Of a stretch of 64,000 nt of DNA, positions 41,057 to 49,037 are shown piece by piece; the stretch's first letter is position 1; each line of letters starts with the position of its first letter. The position numbers and the translations under genes are program-made. The notes beneath the pieces were generated by a model that made no database searches, was not told the origin of the DNA, and saw only the letters and a list, made by a program, of their open reading frames with translations. The DNA lies in contig CACXXT010000031.1 in assembly GCA_902771725.1 (NCBI GenBank), positions 19,607 through 83,606 on the forward strand, read 5' to 3'. This stretch comes from an uncultured Bacteroidales bacterium. GTDB lineage: Bacteria; Bacteroidota; Bacteroidia; Bacteroidales; Bacteroidaceae.

Positions 41057-42520
41057 TTACTTCTTCTTGGGAGCGGCGGCTTTCTTGGCGGGTGCCTTCT
41101 TGGCAGCGGCTTCCTTCTTGGGAGCAGCGGCTTTCTTGGCGGGTGCTTCCTTCTTGGGAGCAGCTGCCTTCTTAGGTGCGGCCTTCTTGGCGGGTGCCTT
41201 CTTCTCCTCTTCCTTTTCTGCGGGCTCGAACTTGGAGAGTCGTGCCTGGAGTCGTGCGATTTCGGCATCCTTGACGGTGATCTCGTCGGCCTGGTTGCGA
41301 ATGGTGGTCAGGAGGGCGTTGAGCTCGTCGTTCTCGATGTCGAGGGGATAGAGGGAGTTGACGCGGTTGATGAAGTCACCGAGTATGTTCATGTAGTTGG
41401 TGAAGGCGTCGTAGGGGCTGTCGTAGATGCCGCGGTAGAAGCCTACGCCCATATTTTTGGTGGTCATGAAGCGGAAGTTGTTGGAGGCCTGTATGCGGTC
41501 CCAGTCCTGTGTGATGCGGCGGTCCTTGCAGATGAGCACGCGCTCGGCAACGCTGTAGAGTTTATGGAAGGCCTCGCGCTGCATGACGTTTCCGAGCCAG
41601 CAGCTGGTGTCGCGCTCCTCGTCGTTCCAGCTCATGGGGTAGGGCACTTCGATGGGTGCCACGGACTTGCTCTTGGCGATGATCTCGGAGGGGGTGGCGA
41701 AGGTGATGCCGCGGTCCTTGGCCACGGCGGGCAGTGCCTTGATGAACTCGAGTATGTTGGAGCTCAGGGGCTGGTAGATGCCTAGTGCGCAGAGTTCCAT
41801 GAATATGTTGATGACTTTCTCCTCCTCGGGCAGCTGGGCTATCCAGTCCATGTAGGTGTCGGCGAAGAGGGGGTACTCGCTCCAGGAGGAGTCGTTGAAG
41901 CGCAGGGAGATGTCATCGGAGAGCTTGTAGTCGCGCAGCAGGAGCTTGAGGTTGGGGTTCTGTGCGCAGTGGTAGAGGAAGTGTGGTGACTTCCAGCCGA
42001 GGATGTGTTTGGCGCCCTCGGCGATCATGCCTTTGTAGCCCATAGAGGCCACGAGTCCACCGATGTCGTCGCTGTAGATGAGTGAGCTGTTGCGCAGCAC
42101 GGTGGGTTTCTTGCCGAAGAGTTCTTTCATCTTCTTGGCCTGGCGGGCTACCTCGTCGCGGAAGACGTCTTCGTTGGCCAGGGAGCTGAGGCCGTGGCTG
42201 TAGGGTTCAGCGAGGAACTCGGCGCAGCCGGTGTCGTTGAGTTCCTGCAGGAGTTCGATGACCTCGGGGGCGTATTGCTCGAGGAGCTCGATGGCGCAGC
42301 CGCTGATGGAGAATGCTACCTTGAAGGCTTTGCCGTAGAGTTTGGCCATCTCGATGAAGGTCTTGATGGCGGGGATGTAAGAGCGCTCGGCGGTCTCGGT
42401 GATGCCGCGCTCGTTCTCGTAGTCATCGAAATAGTAGTGATCCTTGCCGATCTCAAAGAAGCGGTAGCGCTTCAGGTGTACGTTTTGGTGGATCTCGAAG
42501 TATAAGCAGATTGTTTTCAT
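41057..42520 (-). CDS. GH57 alpha-amylase-type enzyme with histone H1-like tail
   Basis: The product is 487 aa. The GH57 domain (about 1-400) starts MKTICLYFEIHQNVHLKRYRFFEIG and has GCAEFLAEPYSHGLSSLAN, KKPTVLRNSSLIYSDDIGGLVASMGYKGMIAEG and NIFMELCALGIYQP. Residues about 410-430 predict a short coiled coil. Residues about 432-487 are a repetitive KKAPAKKAAPKKAAAPKK tail, very basic, like histone H1. GH57 enzymes act on alpha-glucans in the cytoplasm. It is the last gene of the glycogen trio with GT4 and the debranching enzyme upstream. Confidence 0.88.
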   Translation of the reverse strand: MKTICLYFEIHQNVHLKRYRFFEIGKDHYYFDDYENERGITETAERSYIPAIKTFIEMAKLYGKAFKVAFSISGCAIELLEQYAPEVIELLQELNDTGCAEFLAEPYSHGLSSLANEDVFRDEVARQAKKMKELFGKKPTVLRNSSLIYSDDIGGLVASMGYKGMIAEGAKHILGWKSPHFLYHCAQNPNLKLLLRDYKLSDDISLRFNDSSWSEYPLFADTYMDWIAQLPEEEKVINIFMELCALGIYQPLSSNILEFIKALPAVAKDRGITFATPSEIIAKSKSVAPIEVPYPMSWNDEERDTSCWLGNVMQREAFHKLYSVAERVLICKDRRITQDWDRIQASNNFRFMTTKNMGVGFYRGIYDSPYDAFTNYMNILGDFINRVNSLYPLDIENDELNALLTTIRNQADEITVKDAEIARLQARLSKFEPAEKEEEKKAPAKKAAPKKAAAPKKEAPAKKAAAPKKEAAAKKAPAKKAAAPKKK

Positions 42521-42531
42521 AATAGATAGGA

Positions 42532-42740
42532 GGCCCCTCTCCCGACCCCTCCCCTGTTAGGGAGGGGAGTGGCTGGCGCTTCGTGTGGTCAGGAGACTGT
42601 GTGGGGCATTGTTTTATTGTTGAAACTTTTAAAATTATTAATTTAATCCCGCAGGCCTCCCCTCCCTAACAGGGGAGGGGTAGGGGGAGGGGCTTCGTGT
42701 GGCCTCCCCTCCCTAATAATGGAGGGGCAGGGGAGGGGCC
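42532..42740. repeat. Three family-A palindromes between GH57 and GT4 genes
   Basis: Copies lie at 42532-42569 (with CCCCTCCCCTGTTAGGGAGG), 42654-42692 and 42701-42740 (GGCCTCCCCTCCCTAATAAT continuing GGAGGGGCAGGGGAGGGGCC). The last two are in tandem. They fill most of the 224-bp spacer; an AT-rich 60 bp lies between the first and second. Confidence 0.8.
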
Positions 42741-42744
42741 TTTT

Positions 42745-44022
42745 TTAGTAGCGCGCCAGGCACTGGTCATAGAGTCGTCGTATGCGCTCTCCGACTTTCT
42801 CCCAGGTGATGCCGTCGACTTCCTTCTTACCTTCGACCTGGAGGTATTCGTGGAGGGAGTCGTTGGTGCAGAGGGAGTACATGGCGTCTGCCATGGCATC
42901 GATGTCCCAGTAGTCTGTCTTGATGCACTTGTCGAGAATCTCGGCGCAGCCGCTCTGCTTGGAGATGATGCTGGGCACACCGCTCTGCATGGCCTCGAGG
43001 GGCGATATGCCGAAGGGCTCGGAGACAGATGGCATAACGTAGACGTCGCTGTCGCGGAAGATCTCGAAGACCTGCTTGCCTTTCATGAAGCCGGGGAAGT
43101 GGCAGCGGTCTGCGATGCCGTAGGCGGCGGCCATGTCGATCATGGCGTTCATCATGTCGCCGGAGCCGGCGAAGCAGAAGCGTACGTTCTGTGTGCGTTC
43201 GAGGACTCGCTTGGCGGCTTCGATGAAGTACTCGGGACCCTTCTGCATGGTGATGCGTCCGAGGAAGGTAATGACTTTCTCCTTGCGGTCCTTGTAGGGC
43301 AGTCGCTGGTCCACGATCTCCTGCAGCTCGGGGGCGAGGGGATAGACGGCGTTGTGCATGGCGAAGCACTTGGCGGGGTCCTGACCGTAGTGGTTGATGA
43401 CGGTCTGACGGGTGAGCTCGGAGACGCACATGATGCAGTCTGCGTTGTCCATACCGTTGCGCTCGATGCCGTAGACGGTGGGGTTGACGTTGCCGCGGGA
43501 GCGGTCGAAGTCGGTGGCGTGTACGTGGATGACGAGCGGGCGTCCGGAGACCTGTTTGGCGTGGATGCCGGCGGGGTAGGTGAGCCAGTCGTGGGCGTGG
43601 ATAATGTCGAACTGCTCGGTGCGGGCTACGACGCCAGCGATGATGGAGTAGTTGTTGATTTCCTCGGTGAGGTTCTTGGGATAGCCTCCGGCGAACTCCA
43701 TGCAGCCGAGGTCGTTGACGTGCATGTAGTTGAAGTCGGCGTAGAGGTGGTCGCGGAAGCGGTAGTAGTCGTCGGGCGACATGATGTTGCCGATGCGCTG
43801 CTGGACGTAGTCGTAGTTGACGTCGCGCCAGGCGATGGGCACGCAGTTCATGCCGATGATCTTGGCGGCCGAGCGGTCTTCGTCGCCGAAGGGACGCGGC
43901 AGGCAGAGCAGGGTCTCGATGTCGCCCTGTGCCTTCAGGCCTTGGGATATTCCGTAGTTAGCGGTGGCGAGTCCACCGAAGACGTGTGGAGGATACTCCC
44001 ATCCGAACATTAATACTTTCAT
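42745..44022 (-). CDS. GT4 glycosyltransferase, glycogen synthase-like
   Basis: The product is 425 aa with a GT-B fold. It starts MKVLMFGWEYPPHVFGGLATANYGI, then FDIIHAHDWLTYPAGIHAKQ, GRITMQKGPEYFIEAAKRVL, and the EPFGISPLEAMQSGVPSI motif with the E-x7-E pair. In Bacteroidales this gene sits with a debranching enzyme and a GH57 gene, and is thought to elongate an alpha-1,4-glucan. The spacing to the debranching gene is 105 bp. The short GT5 protein at 36.5 kb may work with it. Confidence 0.9.
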   Translation of the reverse strand: MKVLMFGWEYPPHVFGGLATANYGISQGLKAQGDIETLLCLPRPFGDEDRSAAKIIGMNCVPIAWRDVNYDYVQQRIGNIMSPDDYYRFRDHLYADFNYMHVNDLGCMEFAGGYPKNLTEEINNYSIIAGVVARTEQFDIIHAHDWLTYPAGIHAKQVSGRPLVIHVHATDFDRSRGNVNPTVYGIERNGMDNADCIMCVSELTRQTVINHYGQDPAKCFAMHNAVYPLAPELQEIVDQRLPYKDRKEKVITFLGRITMQKGPEYFIEAAKRVLERTQNVRFCFAGSGDMMNAMIDMAAAYGIADRCHFPGFMKGKQVFEIFRDSDVYVMPSVSEPFGISPLEAMQSGVPSIISKQSGCAEILDKCIKTDYWDIDAMADAMYSLCTNDSLHEYLQVEGKKEVDGITWEKVGERIRRLYDQCLARY

Positions 44023-44127
44023 AAAGCTGTTTTATGATTTGCAGATTTCCGATTTAATGACTTGCGTCGTCGCCGGGGCGGCAGGCGGAATCGTTAAACG
44101 TAAAATCCTTAAATTAATAAATGAGAG

Positions 44128-46071
44128 TTATTCCAAATTGTATTTATCGAGCAGCTTGACCACACGCATGATCTCTGCGACGTTCATGGCGAAGGACATG
44201 GCACCGCGTCCGTGGAAGGGCGGGTTGCCGTCGAAGACCTCGGGCAGTGTGCCGATGCAGTGGTAGAAGAGCTCTTCCTCGTAGCCCACGAGCTGCCGCT
44301 CGACGAAACTGACGCGTGAGTAGCCGAAGACCTTGAGGCATGCTTCGAGGTAGAAGCCTGCGAGCCATGGCCAGGCGGTGCCCATGTGGTAGGCGTAGTC
44401 GCGCTGCACCTGGGGACCTACGTACATTGGGTTGTAGCCTCCGCTCTTGGGCGAGAGTGTGCGCAGTCCCTTGGGTGTGAGCAGTTCCTTGGTGCACATG
44501 TCGAGGACGCCTTTCTTCTGCTTGGCGTCGAGGGGCGAGAAGTCGAAGGCGCAGGCGAAGATCATGTTGGGTCGCACGCTCCAGTCGATCATGGTGCCGT
44601 CGACGTAGTCGAGGAGGTAACCGAAGTCGTTGAGGAAGGTGTCGATGAAGCTCTTCTTGGTCTTCTCGGCGAGCTGCTCCAGGGGTTCGGCCTCGGCGGC
44701 GTCGTTCATGGTGCGGCATACGTTAGCACTGAACATCAGTGCGTTGTACCAGAGTGCGTTGAACTCCACGATGTAGCCTGAGCGTGGCACGATGGGACGT
44801 CCGTTCTGGCTGCTGTTCATCCAGGTGATGGCCTTGTCGCGTCCGTTGGAGTAGACGAGTCCATTGTCGTGGACGTAGAGGTTGGGGTGCTTGCCGGCGA
44901 TGAGCCAGTTCATGATGTCGCGCAGCAGCTGTCCGTACTTCTGGATTCCTTTCTCCATGCCTACGAACTTGGAGTACTGCTGTATGCACCAGACGGCCCA
45001 GAGGAGTACATCGGGGTGCTCCATCTCGTAGATTCGCACACTGAGGGGCTTGCCCTCGATGAACTCTCGGATACCTTTCTCTGCGGTGGCCATGACTTGC
45101 TCGAAATGAGCCAGTTCGTTGTTGGTCAGCGTCAGGCCGGGCAGGGAGATGAACATGTCGCGTGCGCGGCACTTGAACCAGGGGTAGCCTGCTAGGATGT
45201 AAGTCTCGCCCTCGCGGTAGTTGAGGAACTGGTGGGCGCTGTTGACGAGGCAGTGGTAGAAGTTGTCGCGCGGAGTGCGGATGTTGACTTCGTAGTCAGC
45301 GAGTTCCTTGAGCTTGGCGGGGTTGCACTCCTTGGTGCCTGCCGCGAAGACCACGCTCTCGCCCTTCTTGATGTCGAACTCGAAGTAGCCGGGCACGTAG
45401 AGGTCCTCGTTGGAGGCGTAGCCGCGCTCGGTCTCCTTGGGATAGTCCACACCGCGGTACCAGTCGGGACGGAACACCCACTCGGATTTCTTGTTGAGCT
45501 GCATGAAGAGCTCGGGATAGCCGGGATACATGCAGGTCTTGATGCCGTTCTTCACTTCCTGGTAGTCGCGGTTGGCGCGTGGGTTTTCGTGGGTGAACTC
45601 GCGCACGCTGCGGAAGGCGAGCCAGGGCTGTAGGCGCAGCGTCGTCTTGGAATGTGCGTCGAGCAGTGTGTAGCGCACGAGGACTCGGTCCTCAAAGTGC
45701 TGGAACATCAGCTCTCGCTTCAGGATGACGCCGCCGACTCGGTAGATGGTGGTGGGCACTTGCTGGCAGTCGTACTCGCGGATGTACTTGTGGCCGCGGG
45801 GACTGTAGTTGTCGCCCTGATACTTGTGGAGGCCGAGGTTGAATTCTGCGCCGTGCTGAATGACGGTGCAGTCGAGGGAGGAGAGGAGAACGTGGTTCTC
45901 ATCGTCCAGCTCGGGCACGGGCACCACGAGCAGACCGTGGTACTTGCGCGTGTTGCAATCGAGGATTGTCGAACACGAGTAAGCGCCGGAACGGTTCGAG
46001 CGCAGCACCTCTTTCTTCAGAGCTTCCTCCAGGTTGGTCATCAGGGTCTTGTCAAACTGTAAATAGCTCAT
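44128..46071 (-). CDS. Glycogen debranching enzyme, GH133-like
   Basis: The product is 647 aa. The N-terminal beta domain (about 1-250) opens with MSYLQFDKTLMTNLEEALKKEVLRSNRSGAYSCSTILDCNTRKYHGLL, and an (alpha/alpha)6 domain follows with YPWFKCRARDMFISLPGL, AITWMNSSQNGRPIVPRSGYIVEFNALWYNAL, GGYNPMYVGPQVQRDYAYHMGTAWPWLAGFYLEA. This is the archaeal/bacterial amylo-alpha-1,6-glucosidase type. It removes branch residues during glycogen mobilisation. First gene of the glycogen trio and divergent from a Crp/Fnr regulator, which may control it. Confidence 0.92.
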   Translation of the reverse strand: MSYLQFDKTLMTNLEEALKKEVLRSNRSGAYSCSTILDCNTRKYHGLLVVPVPELDDENHVLLSSLDCTVIQHGAEFNLGLHKYQGDNYSPRGHKYIREYDCQQVPTTIYRVGGVILKRELMFQHFEDRVLVRYTLLDAHSKTTLRLQPWLAFRSVREFTHENPRANRDYQEVKNGIKTCMYPGYPELFMQLNKKSEWVFRPDWYRGVDYPKETERGYASNEDLYVPGYFEFDIKKGESVVFAAGTKECNPAKLKELADYEVNIRTPRDNFYHCLVNSAHQFLNYREGETYILAGYPWFKCRARDMFISLPGLTLTNNELAHFEQVMATAEKGIREFIEGKPLSVRIYEMEHPDVLLWAVWCIQQYSKFVGMEKGIQKYGQLLRDIMNWLIAGKHPNLYVHDNGLVYSNGRDKAITWMNSSQNGRPIVPRSGYIVEFNALWYNALMFSANVCRTMNDAAEAEPLEQLAEKTKKSFIDTFLNDFGYLLDYVDGTMIDWSVRPNMIFACAFDFSPLDAKQKKGVLDMCTKELLTPKGLRTLSPKSGGYNPMYVGPQVQRDYAYHMGTAWPWLAGFYLEACLKVFGYSRVSFVERQLVGYEEELFYHCIGTLPEVFDGNPPFHGRGAMSFAMNVAEIMRVVKLLDKYNLE

Positions 46072-46192
46072 AAGTAGTTTATATTAGGTATGTTTTTAGT
46101 GCCAAAAAGGGCGTTTTTTGCTTAAAGCGTCCCCAAATATAGCAATTAATTGCCATTCGTAAAAATATTTTGGAAGAAAAATGGTCTCGGAG

Positions 46193-46224
46193 TTTGCCAA
46201 AATAAAAACATTTGTGTATTTTTG
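46193..46224 (+). promoter_or_regulatory. Promoter of the Crp/Fnr regulator
   Basis: TTTG (46193-46196), exactly 20 bp, TATTTTTG (46217-46224). The ATG is 30 bp further. The opposite strand has a TATATTTG at 46141-46134 that may serve the debranching-enzyme operon. Confidence 0.85.
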
Positions 46225-46254
46225 TGCCGTAAAACATAATAATTACCCCTTGAA

Positions 46255-46956
46255 ATGGCAAGAAAAGCGCTAACCATCAGCGATGTGCTCCCAAAACTCG
46301 CACCAATTATGTCCCTGTTGACGGAACAGCAGAAGGAAATGCTGATTCATCAGTCGAATATCCAGGTCTACCGGAAGAATGAATACATCTATTCGGAAGG
46401 CGAGGTGCCGCATTATCTGTTCTGCCTGATTTCCGGAAAGGTGAAGATTTTCAAGGAGGGCGTAGGCGGCCGGGCGCAGATCGTGCGGATGGTCAAGCCG
46501 GTGGAGTACTTCGGCTACCGCGCAGCCTTCGCCAACGAGAACTACGTGACGAGCGCTGCCGCCTTCGAGGCTGCGACGATCGTGCGCTGCCCGCTGAAGG
46601 CGGTGGTGGCGCTGCTGCAGGAGAATGCCCGCCTGGGCTGGTTCTTCATCCAGCGGCTGTCGGCCAACCTGGGGCAGGCGGACGAGCGTACGGTGAGCCT
46701 GACGCAGAAGCATATCCGGGGCCGACTGGCGGAGTCGCTGCTGTTCCTGAAGGAGAACTACGGACTGGAGGAGGACGGCAGCACGCTGAGTATCTACCTG
46801 AGCCGCGAGGATTTGGCCAGCCTCTCGAACATGACGACCTCGAATGCCATCCGCACGCTGTCGACCTTCGCCACCGAGCGCATCGTGGCCATCGACGGAC
46901 GCAAGATCAAGATTATGGACGAGGCGAAGTTGCAGCGAATCAGCAGGATAGGGTAG
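46255..46956 (+). CDS. Crp/Fnr-family transcriptional regulator
   Basis: The product is 233 aa. The N-terminal cyclic-nucleotide-type beta roll (YRKNEYIYSEGEVPHYLFCLISGKVKIFKEG) is followed by a dimer helix and a Crp HTH (KHIRGRLAESLLFLKENYG, LSREDLASLSNMTTSNAIRTLSTFATERIVAIDGRKIKIMD). No Fnr-type cysteine cluster is seen, so it is not an iron-sulfur sensor. The ligand is unknown. Divergent from the glycogen operon, so a metabolic regulator of glycogen is plausible. Confidence 0.9.
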   Translation: MARKALTISDVLPKLAPIMSLLTEQQKEMLIHQSNIQVYRKNEYIYSEGEVPHYLFCLISGKVKIFKEGVGGRAQIVRMVKPVEYFGYRAAFANENYVTSAAAFEAATIVRCPLKAVVALLQENARLGWFFIQRLSANLGQADERTVSLTQKHIRGRLAESLLFLKENYGLEEDGSTLSIYLSREDLASLSNMTTSNAIRTLSTFATERIVAIDGRKIKIMDEAKLQRISRIG

Positions 46957-47007
46957 TTCGGGAGTTTAGAGTAGTTTTGAGTTTTGAGTTTAGGGTAATA
47001 AAAAAGA

Positions 47008-47031
47008 ATAGCCGCCTGATTGGGCGGCTAT
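47008..47031. terminator. Bidirectional terminator between crp-type gene and tRNA cluster
   Basis: ATAGCCGCC (47008-47016) pairs with GGCGGCTAT (47023-47031). On the minus strand the stem is followed by TCTTTTTT, a good terminator for the tRNA transcript; on the plus strand by ATCTTT. Confidence 0.88.
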
Positions 47032-47064
47032 ATCTTTAATTCATTGTATTCTGAACATTGTTAG

Positions 47065-47148
47065 TGAAGAGGAGGAGACTCGAACTCCCACGTCATAATC
47101 GACACTACCCCCTCAAAGTAGCGCGTCTACCAATTCCGCCACCTCTCC
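47065..47148 (-). tRNA. tRNA-Leu (anticodon GAG)
   Basis: The 84-nt minus-strand sequence begins GGAGAGG, pairing with CCTCTTC at the 3' end. It has the Leu D-arm GGCGGAATTGGTAGACGCGC, an anticodon loop TTGAGGG with GAG in the CTACT/GGTAG stem, a long variable arm and GTTCGAGTC in the T-arm. CCA is not encoded. Confidence 0.93.
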
Positions 47149-47180
47149 ATTTTGTGAGGTCGAAAGACTCAGCTTCTCAG

Positions 47181-47261
47181 TGCCCAGAACAGGACTCGAA
47201 CCTGCACGTCTCTCAACACTCGCACCTGAAACGAGCGCGTCTACCATTCCGCCACCTGGGC
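47181..47261 (-). tRNA. tRNA-Leu (anticodon CAG)
   Basis: The 81-nt minus-strand sequence begins GCCCAGG and ends TCTGGGC-A. The anticodon stem-loop is CTCGT-TTCAGGT-GCGAG, giving CAG. The class II variable arm is GTTGAGAGAC and the T-loop GTTCGAGTC. Confidence 0.93.
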
Positions 47262-47311
47262 ATTGCAGTAGAGACCGCTGTGGTCTTTCACTCTCTCTGT
47301 TGTTTCATTGG

Positions 47312-47384
<73 letters not shown>

Positions 47385-47440
47385 ATGAAACGTTGTTCAG
47401 AATATCAATGAACTCGTGCAACCTTTCCTGATTGCGGGTG

Positions 47441-47471
47441 CAAAGGTACATCTTTTTATTGAACTGACAAA
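47441..47471 (-). promoter_or_regulatory. Promoter of the tRNA cluster
   Basis: Minus-strand TTTG (47471-47468), 19 bp, TACCTTTG (47448-47441). Transcription would start about 50 bp before tRNA-Gly. Confidence 0.85.
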
Positions 47472-47522
47472 GCTTTTGGGCTTTTTTTTTCGATAAAAAT
47501 GCATTTTTTCTATCAAAAAGGG

Positions 47523-49037
47523 TCAGTCCATGCGGTTTTTGTAGTCTTCGTAGGTGTATTCGCGCAGTATTTCGCGTGTGCCGTCGAGGTGCTGCAGGAC
47601 GATGGATGGGTGGTGTACGCCGTTGAAGGTGGTGGTCTTGACGGTGGTGTAGTGGATCATGTCCTCGAAGATAATCTCATCGCCCACGGACAGCGGACGC
47701 GGGAAACGCCAGGTGCCCATGAAGTCGCCGGAGAGGCAGGAGTTGCCTCCGAGGCGGTAGAGAGGCCCCTCTCCAGAGCCTTCGCCAGAGCTCTCTCCAG
47801 GCCCCTCTCCATCTCCCCCCGTTGGGGGGAGGGCTGCGTTTCCGCTTGTTATTAGTTCTGCGGGAAGTGGTTCTGAGTCAAAAGTGGCACCCTGCTGCTC
47901 CGCGGATACGGAGTCCTCCCCCCGACGGGGGGAGTTCTTCGAAGTATCGAAGCGACCAAAGGTCGAGCGAGAGAGGGGCTTTCCTCCCCCGCAGTTAGAG
48001 AGGGACCAGGGCCTGGCGTACTTTACCTTAACGCTCGGATGGTAGGGCATCTCGAGGCAGTCGGGCATGTGGCAGGTGAAGCTGACGTCAAGAATGGCGG
48101 TGCGGATGCCGTGGTTCTCAACGATGTCCACGACACTGGCCACGAGGGGTCCGGTCTGCCAGGCGAAGGCTGAGCCGGGTTCGAGGATCATCTGCAGGTG
48201 GGGCCAGCGGGAGTGGAAGTCGCGCAGGGTCTGGACGAGGAGTTCAACGTTGTAGTCCTGGCGCGTCATGAGGTGGCCGCCGCCGAAGTTGATCCAGCGG
48301 AGGCGCGGGAACCAGGGGGAGAACTTATTTATAATATGTACGAGCGTGCGCGCGAAGGCTTCGGCGGAGCTCTCGCAATGGCAGTGGATGTGGAATCCCT
48401 GGATATCGGAGGGGAGGTCAGCGGGCGCGGGCAGGTCCTCGGCGAGGACTCCGAAGCGGGAGCCGGGGGCGCAGGGATTGTAGAGCTCGGTCTCTATCTC
48501 GCTGTACTCGGGATTCACGCGGAGGCCGAGGGAGGGGGAGGGATGATGCTCGCGCGAATACGCGTGACACCCAACCGAAGTTACCGGGGAGGGGGAAGAG
48601 GAAGATGAGGGGGCCGGGGGCAGGGGGGAAGAGGATGAGGAAGGCAGGGGGGAAGAGGAGGAGGAAGGCAGGGGGGAAGAGGAGGAGGAGGAGGGGACCC
48701 ATTGGTGGACGAGGGGGGCGAAGCGGCGGTATTGGGAGAGGGAGTTGAAGATGATATGGGAGGAGCAGCGGAGGATGGTGGAGAAGTCGTGCTCGGTGTA
48801 GGCGGGGCTATAGGTGTGGGCGTGGGAGCCGAATTCCTCGAAGGCCAGGCGTGCCTCGTCGGGGCTGGAGGCGGTGGTGTGGCGGATGTATTCGCGGAAG
48901 ATAGGGAATGTCTTCCAGAGGGCAAAGGCCTTGAAGGCGAGGATGATTTCGGCGCCGGAGCGGTCTGCGACATCGCGGATGAGGGCGAGGTTGCGGCGCA
49001 GCAGGGATTCTTCGAGGAGGTAATAGGGGGTGTGCAT
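47523..49037 (-). CDS. nspC: Carboxynorspermidine decarboxylase enlarged by repeat inserts
   Basis: The product is 504 aa from MHTPYYLLEESLLRR; family members are near 380. PLP-type barrel: Lys36 in IILAFKAFALWKTFP, FHIHCHCESS, INFGGGHLMTRQDY, ILEPGSAFAW and DVSFTCHMPDCLEMPY; at the end LYRLGGNSCLSGDFMGTWRF and FNGVHHPS. It decarboxylates carboxy(nor)spermidine in polyamine synthesis. Two foreign segments are inserted: a SSSSPLPSSSSSPLPSSSSS region (about 115-170) and a segment of about 80 residues, KNSPRRGEDS to GDGEGPGESSGEG, just before LYRLGG. Both are repeat DNA read in frame. Confidence 0.85.
   Translation of the reverse strand: MHTPYYLLEESLLRRNLALIRDVADRSGAEIILAFKAFALWKTFPIFREYIRHTTASSPDEARLAFEEFGSHAHTYSPAYTEHDFSTILRCSSHIIFNSLSQYRRFAPLVHQWVPSSSSSSPLPSSSSSPLPSSSSSPLPPAPSSSSSPSPVTSVGCHAYSREHHPSPSLGLRVNPEYSEIETELYNPCAPGSRFGVLAEDLPAPADLPSDIQGFHIHCHCESSAEAFARTLVHIINKFSPWFPRLRWINFGGGHLMTRQDYNVELLVQTLRDFHSRWPHLQMILEPGSAFAWQTGPLVASVVDIVENHGIRTAILDVSFTCHMPDCLEMPYHPSVKVKYARPWSLSNCGGGKPLSRSTFGRFDTSKNSPRRGEDSVSAEQQGATFDSEPLPAELITSGNAALPPTGGDGEGPGESSGEGSGEGPLYRLGGNSCLSGDFMGTWRFPRPLSVGDEIIFEDMIHYTTVKTTTFNGVHHPSIVLQHLDGTREILREYTYEDYKNRMD
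47761..47934 (-). repeat. Family-A palindromes inside nspC, 3' insert
   Basis: CTCCCCCCGACGGGGGGAG (47916-47934) is a perfect 19-bp palindrome. CTCCCCCCGTTGGGGGGAGG (47813-47832) is a second, preceded by GGCCCCTCTCCA copies at 47763 and 47800. Together they encode most of an insert of about 80 residues absent from other NspC proteins. Confidence 0.8.
48541..48700 (-). repeat. Ser/Pro-coding minisatellite inside nspC, 5' insert
   Basis: Plus-strand units of about 27 bp (GGGGGGAAGAGGAGGAGGAA type) at about 48625-48690 encode three SSSSSPLP repeats. The adjoining 48545-48590 contains a possible decayed family-B hairpin. Confidence 0.75.
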
